Source: G963704535 sp963704535
Lineage (GTDB): Bacteria; Chloroflexota; Chloroflexia; Chloroflexales; Roseiflexaceae
Direction: 5' to 3'
NCBI GenBank assembly: GCA_963704535.1
Contig: OY969916.1
Span: 8,184,001-8,248,000, forward strand
Length of the DNA: 64,000 nucleotides
Part shown: in pieces, positions 16,080 through 25,269 of the stretch
Layout: every line of letters begins with the position of its first letter
Position numbering within the stretch: the stretch's first letter is position 1
Notes under the pieces: generated by a model
Told to the model about the DNA's origin: nothing
Databases searched by the model: none
Seen by the model: only the letters and a program-made list of their open reading frames with translations
Program-made: the position numbers and the translations under genes

Positions 16080-16862
16080 ATGATCCACATCACTTCGACA
16101 TCTTCACGATTGGATGAAAGCCTACAGCTCATCAAAGCGTATCTTGCCGAGCGATGTGCCCAAAGAGATGGGCAGGCCGGTGCTCTCGCTAGCTCCACGC
16201 TGGTGATCGACCTTGGGTGCCTGGGACTTCCGCGCTTGGCCGGAAGCGCGATCGAAAGCTGGAGTAGCGAGGTTGTGTATTCAATCCGATTATACCGTTC
16301 CAGCGTTATTCTTGGCCCGCTCTACCGGCCAGGGCAGTCTATTGGGCCATGCCCACGCTGTATGGAGCGGCGCTGGCTGGCGCTTCGCACTGCGGAGGAG
16401 CGAATAGCACTCGATGACGCGAAACAGGCACTGTTATTTGCCCCCAGCCCGAAATTGACCGCTTTTGCGCTGGAGGCGATCTGGATGGTGGTTGAAGCGA
16501 CGCTCTACTCTGGGCATACGCCGAGCGATGGGTACACCGGCGGAGCATATATCTACGAATGTGATCTCAATTCACTTCAGCTTTATCGGCACCAACTATT
16601 ACCGGACTCACGCTGCCCTGTATGTTCCATCCCGGCACCGGATACGCCAGATGCGGCGGCGATTATATTATCGTCGCGTATCAAGCGCGAGATGTCGGAT
16701 TTCCGCATCATTAGGGCTACCGATTACAAGTTGCCGCTAGCGGCCTATGCGAGATCCTGTCTGTGGCATGCTTGGAAAAGGAGCATTCGCCGATTACACG
16801 AGTTTGATCACCGCGCCTGTAAGCGGCGGTTTCAATGTACAGAGCAAGTTTGGGTTGTTTGA
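16080..16862 (+). CDS. N-terminal part of TOMM cyclodehydratase (CxxC zinc domain)
   Basis: The frame codes a domain with two CxxC pairs (CPRCMERRW about residue 92; CPVC about 178), the zinc tetrathiolate of the C-type partner found fused ahead of YcaO domains in goadsporin-like cyclodehydratases. The first in-frame ATG is 16080; the frame also opens at a TTG two codons earlier. After residue about 223 (KLPLAAYA) the sense of the protein continues in the next frame, which begins RDPVCGMLGKGAF; the 36-residue remainder of this frame is not protein-like. So this and the following ORF are probably one gene with a +1 frame correction near 16750. Confidence 0.75.
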   Translation: MIHITSTSSRLDESLQLIKAYLAERCAQRDGQAGALASSTLVIDLGCLGLPRLAGSAIESWSSEVVYSIRLYRSSVILGPLYRPGQSIGPCPRCMERRWLALRTAEERIALDDAKQALLFAPSPKLTAFALEAIWMVVEATLYSGHTPSDGYTGGAYIYECDLNSLQLYRHQLLPDSRCPVCSIPAPDTPDAAAIILSSRIKREMSDFRIIRATDYKLPLAAYARSCLWHAWKRSIRRLHEFDHRACKRRFQCTEQVWVV

Positions 16863-18042
16863 TGTATGGTGGGGCGGACATGGCAATAGTTACCATCGTA
16901 GCCAGGGGATCGGGGTGCTAGAGGGACTGGAGCGTTATTCCGGCCTCATGCCGCGCGGGAAGCAGGTCTCAGTCTTTGATAGTTATGAGAATCTGCGCGC
17001 CGATGCCCTGAACCCACTCGACTGTGGAGTTTATCCAGCGGAGTTCTACCACAGGCACGCCCCATTCGCCCAACCGTTCAGCGCGGATGGCAAGCTACGT
17101 TGGGTGTGGGGATATTCCCTGCGCGAGTCGCGACCGATCTTGGTCCCCGAACAATTGGTCTACTATCTGGAGTATCGAACCGATTCTAGTAATTTCGTAC
17201 AGGAGTGCTCGAATGGCTGTGCAACAGGCAGTTGCATCGAAGAGGCGATCCTTTTTGGGTTATTAGAGCTGATTGAGCGCGATACGTTCCTGATGGTCTG
17301 GTATGCCAGGCTCGCGCCGCCCAGAATCGACCCGCAGAGTTGTCGTAGCCGCGATACACTGCATATGATCGACTGCATCGAGCGGCTCGGTTACGCTGTG
17401 CATCTCTTCGATATGCGGCTCGACCTGAAGATTCCTTCGGTCATGAGTGTTGCCGTGCGCCACGACGATAGCCCTGGCAAGTTGCTCCTGGCGGCCGGCG
17501 CTAGCCTTGACCCCGAAGATGCCATTCGGGCGGCGCTCCACGAGATCGGCTCCTACATCCCCAGCTTTGTGCAGCGGATGCAGGAAAAGTTGCCGGAACT
17601 CCAGGAGATGGCCCGCGATCACACAAAGGTTATGCGTATCGAGCATCATGCGCTGATCTATGGTCTGCCTGAAATGGCGCCGCATGCGAACTTTCTGTTT
17701 GGGAACCCGAGGTGCGACTCGGTCGCGGCGGTTTATGAGCGCTGGCTGGAGGAGCGGCCTCAATCACACGATCTGCTCGACGATCTCAGCTACTGCCTCA
17801 ATCACGTGTTGGGGTTGGGAATGGATGTGATCATCGTCGATCAAACCAGCCCAGAAACGGCACGCGCGGGCCTCAAGACCGTCTGTGTGATTGTACCGGG
17901 CTTGCTGCCGATGGAGTTTGGTTGGCTGCGATGGCGTGCCCTTGAGCTGCCGCGCCTGCGAACGGTTCCGCGCACCGCCGGCTTTCTGGAAACCGATTTC
18001 GACCCGGCCATGTGTAACCTTGTTCCGCATCCTTTTCCATGA
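16747..18042 (+). CDS. YcaO-domain cyclodehydratase
   Basis: 431 aa as an independent ORF, overlapping the preceding one by 116 bases. It contains a typical azoline-forming YcaO core: VSGGFNVQSKFGLFDVWWGG, EGLERYSG, the ATP-binding segments QECSNGCATGSCIEEAILFGLLELIERD and the characteristic C-terminal proline motif PHPFP (PxPxP), which is required for cyclodehydration in studied members. It converts Cys/Ser residues of the core to thiazolines/oxazolines using ATP. The start at 16747 has no ribosome-binding site, which again argues that it is read as the second half of a fused protein. It is followed by a family A repeat and the dehydrogenase. Confidence 0.85.
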   Translation: MRDPVCGMLGKGAFADYTSLITAPVSGGFNVQSKFGLFDVWWGGHGNSYHRSQGIGVLEGLERYSGLMPRGKQVSVFDSYENLRADALNPLDCGVYPAEFYHRHAPFAQPFSADGKLRWVWGYSLRESRPILVPEQLVYYLEYRTDSSNFVQECSNGCATGSCIEEAILFGLLELIERDTFLMVWYARLAPPRIDPQSCRSRDTLHMIDCIERLGYAVHLFDMRLDLKIPSVMSVAVRHDDSPGKLLLAAGASLDPEDAIRAALHEIGSYIPSFVQRMQEKLPELQEMARDHTKVMRIEHHALIYGLPEMAPHANFLFGNPRCDSVAAVYERWLEERPQSHDLLDDLSYCLNHVLGLGMDVIIVDQTSPETARAGLKTVCVIVPGLLPMEFGWLRWRALELPRLRTVPRTAGFLETDFDPAMCNLVPHPFP

Positions 18043-18136
18043 GGCTATCTAAGAGGGAGCTTGAGGGGCCGGCCCTCAAGAATCCTCTTTCCACCCTGGA
18101 TCGCAGGCGAGACAATGCCCTTTTCAAATAGTCTCA
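18041..18136. repeat. Full-length family A element
   Basis: GGCTATCTAAGAGGGAGC at the left and CCCTTTTCAAATAGTCTC at the right, with TTGAGGGGCCGGCCCTCAA in the centre. It occupies the whole gap between the YcaO stop and the dehydrogenase ribosome-binding site (CAAGGAG). Confidence 0.85.
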
Positions 18137-18152
18137 AGGAGCAGAGCTATTT

Positions 18153-19820
18153 ATGACGAACCAGGAAACGCCCATCAGCCGCGCCTATGCGGAAGCCGTT
18201 TTCCAGCGAGCTACCACGCCAATGGAACCGGGCGACTTTGCGCCGAACTGGAACGACCGCCCCTTTCAGCACAAACTCTACCGCAACGTGGAACGCATTC
18301 CATTGGCTGCACGGCTGCCCGCCAGTGTTGCTTCGATGGCGGAAGTCCTTGCACGCCTGGATCATACGGAGGCTGGCGCGCGAGACTTAACATTCGGTGA
18401 ATTCTCAACGCTCTTGCTGATCACCCACAGCCTGTTGAGCCGCCGGCTGGGAGTCAACTGGAACCCCGATAGCGAGGGACGCGCTCAATATCGTCATGCC
18501 GTCTATAGCCGGGGTACCGCATCCGGGGGCGGTTTGTATCCTACCGAGATCTACTGGGCCTGTGGACAAAGCGGGCCACTTTTGCCGGGGATCTATCACT
18601 ACGACAGTATGCATCATGCGATGGAACGCTTATCCATCGGCGATCCAACTCCGCGCCTCCGGGCAGCAGTAGCGGGTAATCCAGCCGCCGCCGTGAGCGA
18701 TCAGTTTCTGCTCATAGCGCTGAACTTCTGGAAGAATTCGTTCAAGTACAACACCTTTTGCTACCACGTTGTCACCCAAGATCTGGGAGCGCTTTATGGA
18801 TCGTTGCGGCTCATGGCGCGAGGATTCGGCGCTGACCTACAGTTCCTGCTCTGGTATGATGATGAGGAACTCAATCGGCTGCTCGGACTCGAAACAATGG
18901 CCGAGAGCGTTTTCGCAGTGGTGCCGATACCACTCATCGGGCGGCACCCAACGGCTTCTGCACTATCAGTTGCCGCGCCTTTTTCAGCATCCGCCCCTGC
19001 AACCAGGCTTGCGAAGCTGGATGCGCCGCCGATCGACAAAGCAAGCTTCCAACGTTCTAAAGCGGTCATCCGATTTCCGCTGCTCGAACAAGTCCATCAA
19101 GCGACCCTGATCGGGGAACAGACCCGGCCCGACCCGGTGGACGCTGTTCATGCCTGTAGTCGCGTGGATACCGCTGGTGAACAGATTGATTTGCCGCCGC
19201 CGCTGCCGGAGCGGTTGCAGAGTGATATATTGGAGGTCTTCAAGAAGCGCAGTTCCAGCTTCGGGCGGTTCTCCGGCCATAAGCCGCTTGCTCTGGCCGA
19301 CCTGGCGACGACGCTCTATTTCGGGGCCGCCGCTTGTAACTATGCCTCCGATCTGAAACAACCCGATCGATCGCCGCACTTCACGCGACTGGTAGCCTTT
19401 GTGAATAATGTCCAAGGGCTGAAGCGCGGTGCTTACGCCTATGATCACGATCTGCACTGTTTGTGGACGATCTGCAAGGATGATTTGTCTTTCTTCTTAC
19501 AGAAAAACTATTTCTTGCAGAACTATAATCTGGAGGAGACCGGTGCGGTAATCGCGGTCGTGGGCAGCATTGATCGAATGATCGAAGTGTACGGCGATCG
19601 AGGGTATAGAATCTTGAACGCCGAGGCAGGATTAGTCGCCCAGAATATCTATATGGTTACTACTGCGTTGTCTGTTGGTTGCGGAGCGGTGCTTGGCTTC
19701 GACAATATCGCGTTAAATAAGCTCCTTCGCATCGAAAACACGAATGAGCAAACAATTATTTTGCTCCTGATTGGTTACGAACGGAAAGACAGCGCTGGAG
19801 TTGATTGCCGGCTTATCTAA
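18153..19820 (+). CDS. SagB-type azoline dehydrogenase with two nitroreductase-like domains
   Basis: 555 aa. Two FMN-reductase-fold segments are visible: the first with ASGGGLYPTEIYWA (about residue 125) and ATTPMEPGDFAPNW near the N-terminus, the second from about residue 360 with FSGHKPLALADLATTLYFGAA and NNVQGLKRGAYAYD. The double-domain size is typical of SagB/ThcOx-like dehydrogenases. It should oxidise the azolines made by the YcaO enzyme to aromatic azoles. CAAGGAG precedes the ATG. A double repeat follows the stop. Confidence 0.85.
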   Translation: MTNQETPISRAYAEAVFQRATTPMEPGDFAPNWNDRPFQHKLYRNVERIPLAARLPASVASMAEVLARLDHTEAGARDLTFGEFSTLLLITHSLLSRRLGVNWNPDSEGRAQYRHAVYSRGTASGGGLYPTEIYWACGQSGPLLPGIYHYDSMHHAMERLSIGDPTPRLRAAVAGNPAAAVSDQFLLIALNFWKNSFKYNTFCYHVVTQDLGALYGSLRLMARGFGADLQFLLWYDDEELNRLLGLETMAESVFAVVPIPLIGRHPTASALSVAAPFSASAPATRLAKLDAPPIDKASFQRSKAVIRFPLLEQVHQATLIGEQTRPDPVDAVHACSRVDTAGEQIDLPPPLPERLQSDILEVFKKRSSSFGRFSGHKPLALADLATTLYFGAAACNYASDLKQPDRSPHFTRLVAFVNNVQGLKRGAYAYDHDLHCLWTICKDDLSFFLQKNYFLQNYNLEETGAVIAVVGSIDRMIEVYGDRGYRILNAEAGLVAQNIYMVTTALSVGCGAVLGFDNIALNKLLRIENTNEQTIILLLIGYERKDSAGVDCRLI

Positions 19821-19993
19821 GAGACTGTTCGAGAAGGGGCTGTGAGGGAAGCCCCCACAAAACCCCTTTCCACTTTACAACCCCGATAGGAATGCTATAG
19901 CGTTCCTAAATGAGTTGTAAAAGGGGTTTTGTGAGGGAAGCCTCCCAAAAAACCCCTTTCCCACTTTACAACCCCGATAGGAATGCTATAGTT
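19820..19993. repeat. Tandem pair of family A-like hairpins
   Basis: Two units of GGGGCTGTGAGGGAAGCC...AACCCCTTTCC followed by CACTTTACAACCCCGATAGG and AATGCTATAG; the second unit runs 19917-19990. The pair fills the gap between the dehydrogenase and the dehydratase genes. Confidence 0.85.
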
Positions 19994-20013
19994 GAAGGTT
20001 CTGAGGAGCTATC

Positions 20014-22800
20014 ATGATAGCTACAAGCATACAAGCGGATCGCATCATAGTGGCTGCTGCGAATATAGATAAGCTTCAAATCTTTGTTACTCCATATTTT
20101 TTGCTTCGAGTTGGAGGTCTGCCAATTGATCTAGCCGATGATTTGCGTTTCAAAGAGACCGCAGTGTGGATGGATGCCGTCTGCTCACTCGAAAAACAGC
20201 TTAGAGCGCGCAAGGATCAGCTCGTGGATCTCCTCGAAGGTGTGTTCGCCGAGCATAAGCACGACCAGGCACTCAGGCGCAATCTGCTCGATCTCAAGCG
20301 GGACATATTCAATATGCGGATGTCTAACGCGAGAGTATGGAATCAAGTACTGGAGAACTCTCTCCTGATATCCAATCTTGGGCCGGTCGCCGAGTGGTTC
20401 GAGCTGTGGAAACAGCATCAGGAAACCCTTATGGCCGGGCCAGCCATCTTTACCTCGGATCTGTGCCGGAAGCGAGAGTTGCTTAAGGAGATTGTTGATA
20501 CACCTGACTTCCGTAAAGGTATCTTGCTCGCAAGTCCGGATCTTGATCAGGCGATAAGCAAATATATCGGCACGGACAATCTACAACTCAATAAGCAGGC
20601 GCGTAGAGTCGAGCGCTCATTGCTTGAATATCTCTATCGCATCACTTGCAAGACAAGTCCCTTCAGTACATTCACATCAGTTTGCTTTGGCGCCTTCGAA
20701 CGCTCGCAAGGGAGTTCACATGCTGATGTTACGTACCAGTTAGAGGATATGACGAAAAGAAGCTTTGCAAGGCTCAATGTCGCCGTGCTCTCTAAGCTAT
20801 CGTCGCTTATTCTTTCCCTCGACGAGGTCAGGCGTGATCTGCCGGTTCAGCTAACTACCGGATGGCAGATTGAGAAGAATCAGATCCGGTATTTGCGTAG
20901 AAGGCAAACCATCAACGATACTGAGGACGCTGGCCCTGTCATTCTCAACTTCATGCATGAGGATATGTTTTATCTACCTGTTGGTCGATTGCTACAAGAG
21001 CTCCTCGATTTTTTAGGAGATGGCCGGCGGGTTAAGCTGAGTGAGATTGTCTCACATATTTGTAAAAAGCCTGAATACAAGCAATCTGAAGCCGAGATTG
21101 AAGCCTACCTACAGCACCTCCTGCAACTCGGGCTACTGACAGTTCCGCATCTTCAATTGGACATCCACAGCAAGAAACCCCTGACCAGATATCGTGAGAA
21201 TCTAGCTGCTATCACAGCACCGATCATCACCCGAATTACGGCTTGGCTTGAAGAGATCGATTCGATGGTGGATGCGTATACCACGGCCTCTGTTTCTGCT
21301 CGTAGAGAGCTGATGCTAGCGATCAAGCAGCGTGTTGAGCAATGCTACCAGGAGCTGGGAGAGGCCCATGCTCGTGCTCCACGAACGCTGATCTATGAAG
21401 ATACGACACTCAATCCACGGAAGCTGGCAATCAGCAATGCGAACTGGGATACTCTCCTGGCTGATACGGCTGAGCTTCAATGCTTAATGCCTATTTTCGA
21501 TGTCAATATGCCACGCAAACTAACTATGAAGGGATACTTTCGGGCCAGGTTTGGGAGAGGGCAGCGCTGCGATGATTTTCTGACGTTTGCGAATACCTTC
21601 CATCGCGACTTCTTCGAGGAGTTCTTGAAGCGGTCGATGACCAGAAATATGCTGAATAACGAGCGCAGATTCTTTCGCCGAGAAAACCACTTTAAGCTGC
21701 CTGAGCTTGAGTTGCTCGATAATGCACGACAATCGGTCGCCGACCACATCAGCGAGTTGGCGGCAAAGCTTCCACCAGGCAGCCAGGAGTTACTGCTTGA
21801 TGAAGACTTTCTTAAAGCACTTGGGTCATCTATTCCGAGCAATATAGGCGATCTTCAGTCGGTTTCATGCTTTTCACAGTTTGCGCGAGTCAATGGCGAG
21901 CCGCTGCTCATACTCAACCGTGTCTACAACGGCCTGACGATGATGTTCTCACGGTTCGCTCATTTCTTCACGGCAGACGAAGGTTACCGGCTCGTGCCGG
22001 ACTTGCGTGCCGCCCTCGAAAAGCTCCAACCGGCAGGTACTGTTTTCGCGGAGATGAAGGGCGGTTATGATGCTACGAACTTAAACCTACATCCTCAGCT
22101 TACAGCGTATGAGTTGGTCTGCCCAGGCGACATAAGCACTCGCCCGAAAGATGAACAGATCTCGTTCGAGGATCTGTCCATTCACGATGACTCCCAGGCA
22201 GATATCTTACGCCTCTACTCAAAGCGCCTGGGGAAAGAGGTCATACCGCTCTATCTCGGATTCTTAATTCCTTCGATCTTGCCGGAAGTCCAGCAAGTTC
22301 TTCTGAATTTCTCGTGTACGACCATGTATCCGCTGGATCTCTGGTCTGGTACCACAGGGCCTGATATTGGAGAATCGCTCTCTTTTTACCCCCGAATCCG
22401 GTATAAGCATATTGTTTTGAGCCGAGCACACTGGAAAATACACCCTGACCGCTTTCCACAACGCCAAAGTGGTCAATCGGACACGGACTTCTTTTTGAAT
22501 GTCTCAAGATGGCATAAGGCGCATGGCCTCCCTTCTAGGGTCTTTGCCACATTCGATAAGGCATCGGCCACTCCGGCTGAGAACGAGGCCGGCCAGAATA
22601 TACGAGGGTACAAGCCGTTGTACGTCGATTTCGATAATTTCTTTTCAGTTTCACTCCTGGAGTCTATAGTGCGGAGAGCATCGCGGCCCCTTGTGATGAC
22701 CGAGATGTTGCCGCATCGGGATCATTTATGGCTCGATCACGATGGACAGTCGTATGTGAGCGAGTTTGTTTTCGAGATGAGCCGAAGCAAGCGAGGCTGA
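20014..22800 (+). CDS. Split LanB dehydratase, glutamylation (N-terminal) domain protein
   Basis: 928 aa. The full length resembles the N-terminal domain of class I lanthipeptide/thiopeptide dehydratases (NisB/TbtB/GodF type), which transfer glutamate from Glu-tRNA to Ser/Thr. The hallmark block TCKTSPFSTFTSVCFG lies at about residues 212-228. No SpaB_C-type elimination domain is visible at its end, matching the split arrangement of thiopeptide and goadsporin clusters. GAGGAG precedes the ATG. The next gene starts 2 bases after the stop (22802). Low GC content marks it as part of the island. Confidence 0.85.
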   Translation: MIATSIQADRIIVAAANIDKLQIFVTPYFLLRVGGLPIDLADDLRFKETAVWMDAVCSLEKQLRARKDQLVDLLEGVFAEHKHDQALRRNLLDLKRDIFNMRMSNARVWNQVLENSLLISNLGPVAEWFELWKQHQETLMAGPAIFTSDLCRKRELLKEIVDTPDFRKGILLASPDLDQAISKYIGTDNLQLNKQARRVERSLLEYLYRITCKTSPFSTFTSVCFGAFERSQGSSHADVTYQLEDMTKRSFARLNVAVLSKLSSLILSLDEVRRDLPVQLTTGWQIEKNQIRYLRRRQTINDTEDAGPVILNFMHEDMFYLPVGRLLQELLDFLGDGRRVKLSEIVSHICKKPEYKQSEAEIEAYLQHLLQLGLLTVPHLQLDIHSKKPLTRYRENLAAITAPIITRITAWLEEIDSMVDAYTTASVSARRELMLAIKQRVEQCYQELGEAHARAPRTLIYEDTTLNPRKLAISNANWDTLLADTAELQCLMPIFDVNMPRKLTMKGYFRARFGRGQRCDDFLTFANTFHRDFFEEFLKRSMTRNMLNNERRFFRRENHFKLPELELLDNARQSVADHISELAAKLPPGSQELLLDEDFLKALGSSIPSNIGDLQSVSCFSQFARVNGEPLLILNRVYNGLTMMFSRFAHFFTADEGYRLVPDLRAALEKLQPAGTVFAEMKGGYDATNLNLHPQLTAYELVCPGDISTRPKDEQISFEDLSIHDDSQADILRLYSKRLGKEVIPLYLGFLIPSILPEVQQVLLNFSCTTMYPLDLWSGTTGPDIGESLSFYPRIRYKHIVLSRAHWKIHPDRFPQRQSGQSDTDFFLNVSRWHKAHGLPSRVFATFDKASATPAENEAGQNIRGYKPLYVDFDNFFSVSLLESIVRRASRPLVMTEMLPHRDHLWLDHDGQSYVSEFVFEMSRSKRG

Positions 22801-22801
22801 G

Positions 22802-23833
22802 ATGTCTAAGAACTGGATCAGCGTCCACATCTTTTATACAGGTAATACTGACCCACTTATTGTCGATTGTATCGCGCCGCTCATCGAACGTCTCCGCGCA
22901 GGTGGCTTGATACGGCGTTATTTCTTCATTCGCTATTGGATGGAGGGTCTTCATGTGCGATTGCGTCTTCTCCCAGCCGAGAATGTGGCGCAAGCAGAGA
23001 TAAAACAAATTATCGATCCGGTGATCAGCGATTATCTGAAACAGAAACCGGCGCTCTACACGCTGAACGAGGAGAGTGTTCAGCCATTGTATAAGAAGTT
23101 TTTTATAGCTGAATATGGCGAGAAAAATTGGGTAGAAACATATGGAATAGATGGGGTGATGCCATTCCGACCAAACAATTCTTTTCACTATATCGATTAT
23201 GAGCCGGAATACGACCGATATGGCGGCGTTGAGGGGGTTGAACTTGCCGAATGGCATTTTGAGAAATCGAGCGACATCGTCATCCAATTAATCCGTGAGA
23301 CAAACATCCATGTCCGTACTATTTTGTTGGGACAGTCTATTCGGTTGATGCTTCCATTCTATTACGTCTTTCTTGAAGACGATAATAAGGTTATAAGTTT
23401 CTTAGATAGATTTATCTGGCAATGGTATACGACTTACTATGAGGATATTACGAAATTGTCGAAGTTTGATAAGAATCACATGCGTATGGCCGATAATCTT
23501 CGACGGCGTATTGCGAGTAGCCGGAGCTACGTAGTCGATGGTAGGTCCGAGCATTTTCCAGCGCTTGAGCGCGCGTGGGCTGCTCATCTATGGGAACTAC
23601 GCGATAAAGTCAGGGATCTCGTCGAAGCGCGGATGCTGGTTTTCCCAAGTAAGCGCGGTGGACAAATCACTGTCGACAGCCTCGAGTCCGCGTACTCCTT
23701 CTTGCTGAATAGCTATATTCACATGACTAACAATCGCCTTGGTGCCAGAATTCCCGATGAAGTCTATATATCGTATCTGATAAAACGTTCTCTGGAGATG
23801 CAGCATCTCGCATCTCAGGAGGTTACACCGTGA
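22802..23833 (+). CDS. Thiopeptide-type bacteriocin biosynthesis protein (SpaB_C, elimination)
   Basis: 343 aa, starting immediately after the dehydratase gene. The N-terminus WISVHIFYTGNTDPLI and FFIRYWMEGLHVRLRLLP (about residues 38-56) are the signature of the SpaB_C/TIGR03891-type domain. As the only such protein here it most likely eliminates glutamate from the glutamylated core to form dehydroalanine/dehydrobutyrine. The same fold also catalyses the [4+2] pyridine-forming step in true thiopeptides (TbtD); only one copy is present, so only one of these roles can be filled. Its stop overlaps the GTG start of the next gene. Confidence 0.85.
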   Translation: MSKNWISVHIFYTGNTDPLIVDCIAPLIERLRAGGLIRRYFFIRYWMEGLHVRLRLLPAENVAQAEIKQIIDPVISDYLKQKPALYTLNEESVQPLYKKFFIAEYGEKNWVETYGIDGVMPFRPNNSFHYIDYEPEYDRYGGVEGVELAEWHFEKSSDIVIQLIRETNIHVRTILLGQSIRLMLPFYYVFLEDDNKVISFLDRFIWQWYTTYYEDITKLSKFDKNHMRMADNLRRRIASSRSYVVDGRSEHFPALERAWAAHLWELRDKVRDLVEARMLVFPSKRGGQITVDSLESAYSFLLNSYIHMTNNRLGARIPDEVYISYLIKRSLEMQHLASQEVTP

Positions 23834-25073
23834 CGTCTATTCAATATTCCGACACCTTGCGACCAAAGATCCGCGAGGATATCACGTTTAGTCCCCCGGA
23901 ACGAAATGGCAAGGGGATTATCTACTACCTAAAAGATCAGCGTACCGACTGGTTCTACCGAATAGGGGCTAAAGATTCTTTTTAATCAGCCGGATGGATG
24001 GATGTCGGACATTGCACGACATAGGGGCTGAGTACGCCTCTACATTCGGTCGGCCGCTCAATGAGCGATCTTGGGAGAATCTATTCGCATTACTTGAACA
24101 GCGCCAGTTGCTGGCCGAGACCGCCAATACCGCGAAACTTGAGGTGATCAAGGATCGGGCCGCACAACAACGGATCGCCAACAACGGGTTGCTCCGTCGT
24201 CGCTTCCAGCTCGTAGATCCGAATATGTTCCTGACGAAGATCTTACGCTGGACTCAATTCGTTTTCCGGCCGGCTTTTGTTGTCCCAGCGCTGTTTGCTA
24301 TTGCTATGCTCCAGGTGTTTGTGTTCCTAAATAGAGCAGTAATTATCGCTGATATCCCCATTGATCATAGAAGCGCGAGCGTTTTTCCTCTTTTCATTCT
24401 TTTTGCATGGAGCGTTACTGCGTTCCACGAAGTAGCACATGGCCTGGCCTGCAAATACTTTGGTGGGTCCGTGCGAGAAATAGGCATCATGTGGCGTTAT
24501 ATCAATTTTTTTCCGTATTGTAAGCTGGATGATGTTATCCTCTTCCGGAGCCGGCGGCATCGGATCTATACTGTATTAGCAGGACCATTTATAAGCTTTC
24601 TTTGTGTCGTACCGTTTGGGGCTGTGTGGTGGTTCGCTCCCGATCAGAGTATAGTACAAGGGGTTAGCGCTTCGATCCTGGTCATGTTTAATTTTGCCTG
24701 TTTTATGAATCTTATTCCTTTTGTCGAACTTGATGGGTATTTCGTGCTTGCATATGCGCTGGGCATCGTTAATCTTCGCAAAGAGGCTCACCAGTTCTGG
24801 AAAGAGTGGCTGGTTAAGCTCTTGTTTAAAAAGGGCGAGGGAGTCGGTGGTTATGAACCGCAGATCAAAAAAATCTATTTCATCTATGGCCTGTTGTCAC
24901 TGCTCTTCACGACCGTATTTCTATCTGCAACGATTTTTTTCTGGTTCACCCGATTGCGATTCTGGTTCAGTGGTATCATTACCTGGGTTCTGTTTATAGT
25001 CGTTGTGCTCTGGCTTCTGTATAGGGTATCACAACGCTTTGGCTTGAAAATTCACATCTGGGGTAGGACCTGA
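23830..25073 (+). CDS. M50-type zinc metalloprotease with PqqD-like N-terminus, frame broken
   Basis: A membrane protein of about 414 aa if joined. The GTG at 23830 overlaps the previous stop (GTGA). The first frame codes a PqqD-like segment (YYLKDQRTDWFYRIGAKDSF) and ends at a TAA within TTTTTAA at 23979-23985; the following frame continues LISRMDGCRTLHDIG with several membrane helices, the zinc site HEVAH (about residue 200) and the second M50 signature NLIPFVELDGYF. One extra T in the T5 run would join them. Such proteins accompany RiPP clusters (the YydH-like group) and are candidate leader proteases or maturation/export helpers. Either a sequencing error or -1 slippage on the T-run explains the break. 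Confidence 0.75.
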
Positions 25074-25269
25074 GTGAGGGGTACCCGCACTAATATCACG
25101 CTAATAGTTCGCTAGCGGTGGTCTAATACTGCTGCGGTATATTTCTTACCAGCAAATAGCGAATGACGCCGCGATATGAGCCAGGATACCTGGCGCGGTG
25201 TCGACAGCCTCGGCCGGAGGGATGGCCGGGCTGCTAGAAACATATGCTGCAACAAGGAGAGATCACACC
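25074..25269. other. Gap at the right edge of the RiPP island
   Basis: No gene is supported. Base composition returns to high GC from about 25180. No ABC exporter or immunity gene follows the protease, so export and self-protection must be encoded elsewhere or by the protease-like protein itself. Confidence 0.4.
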
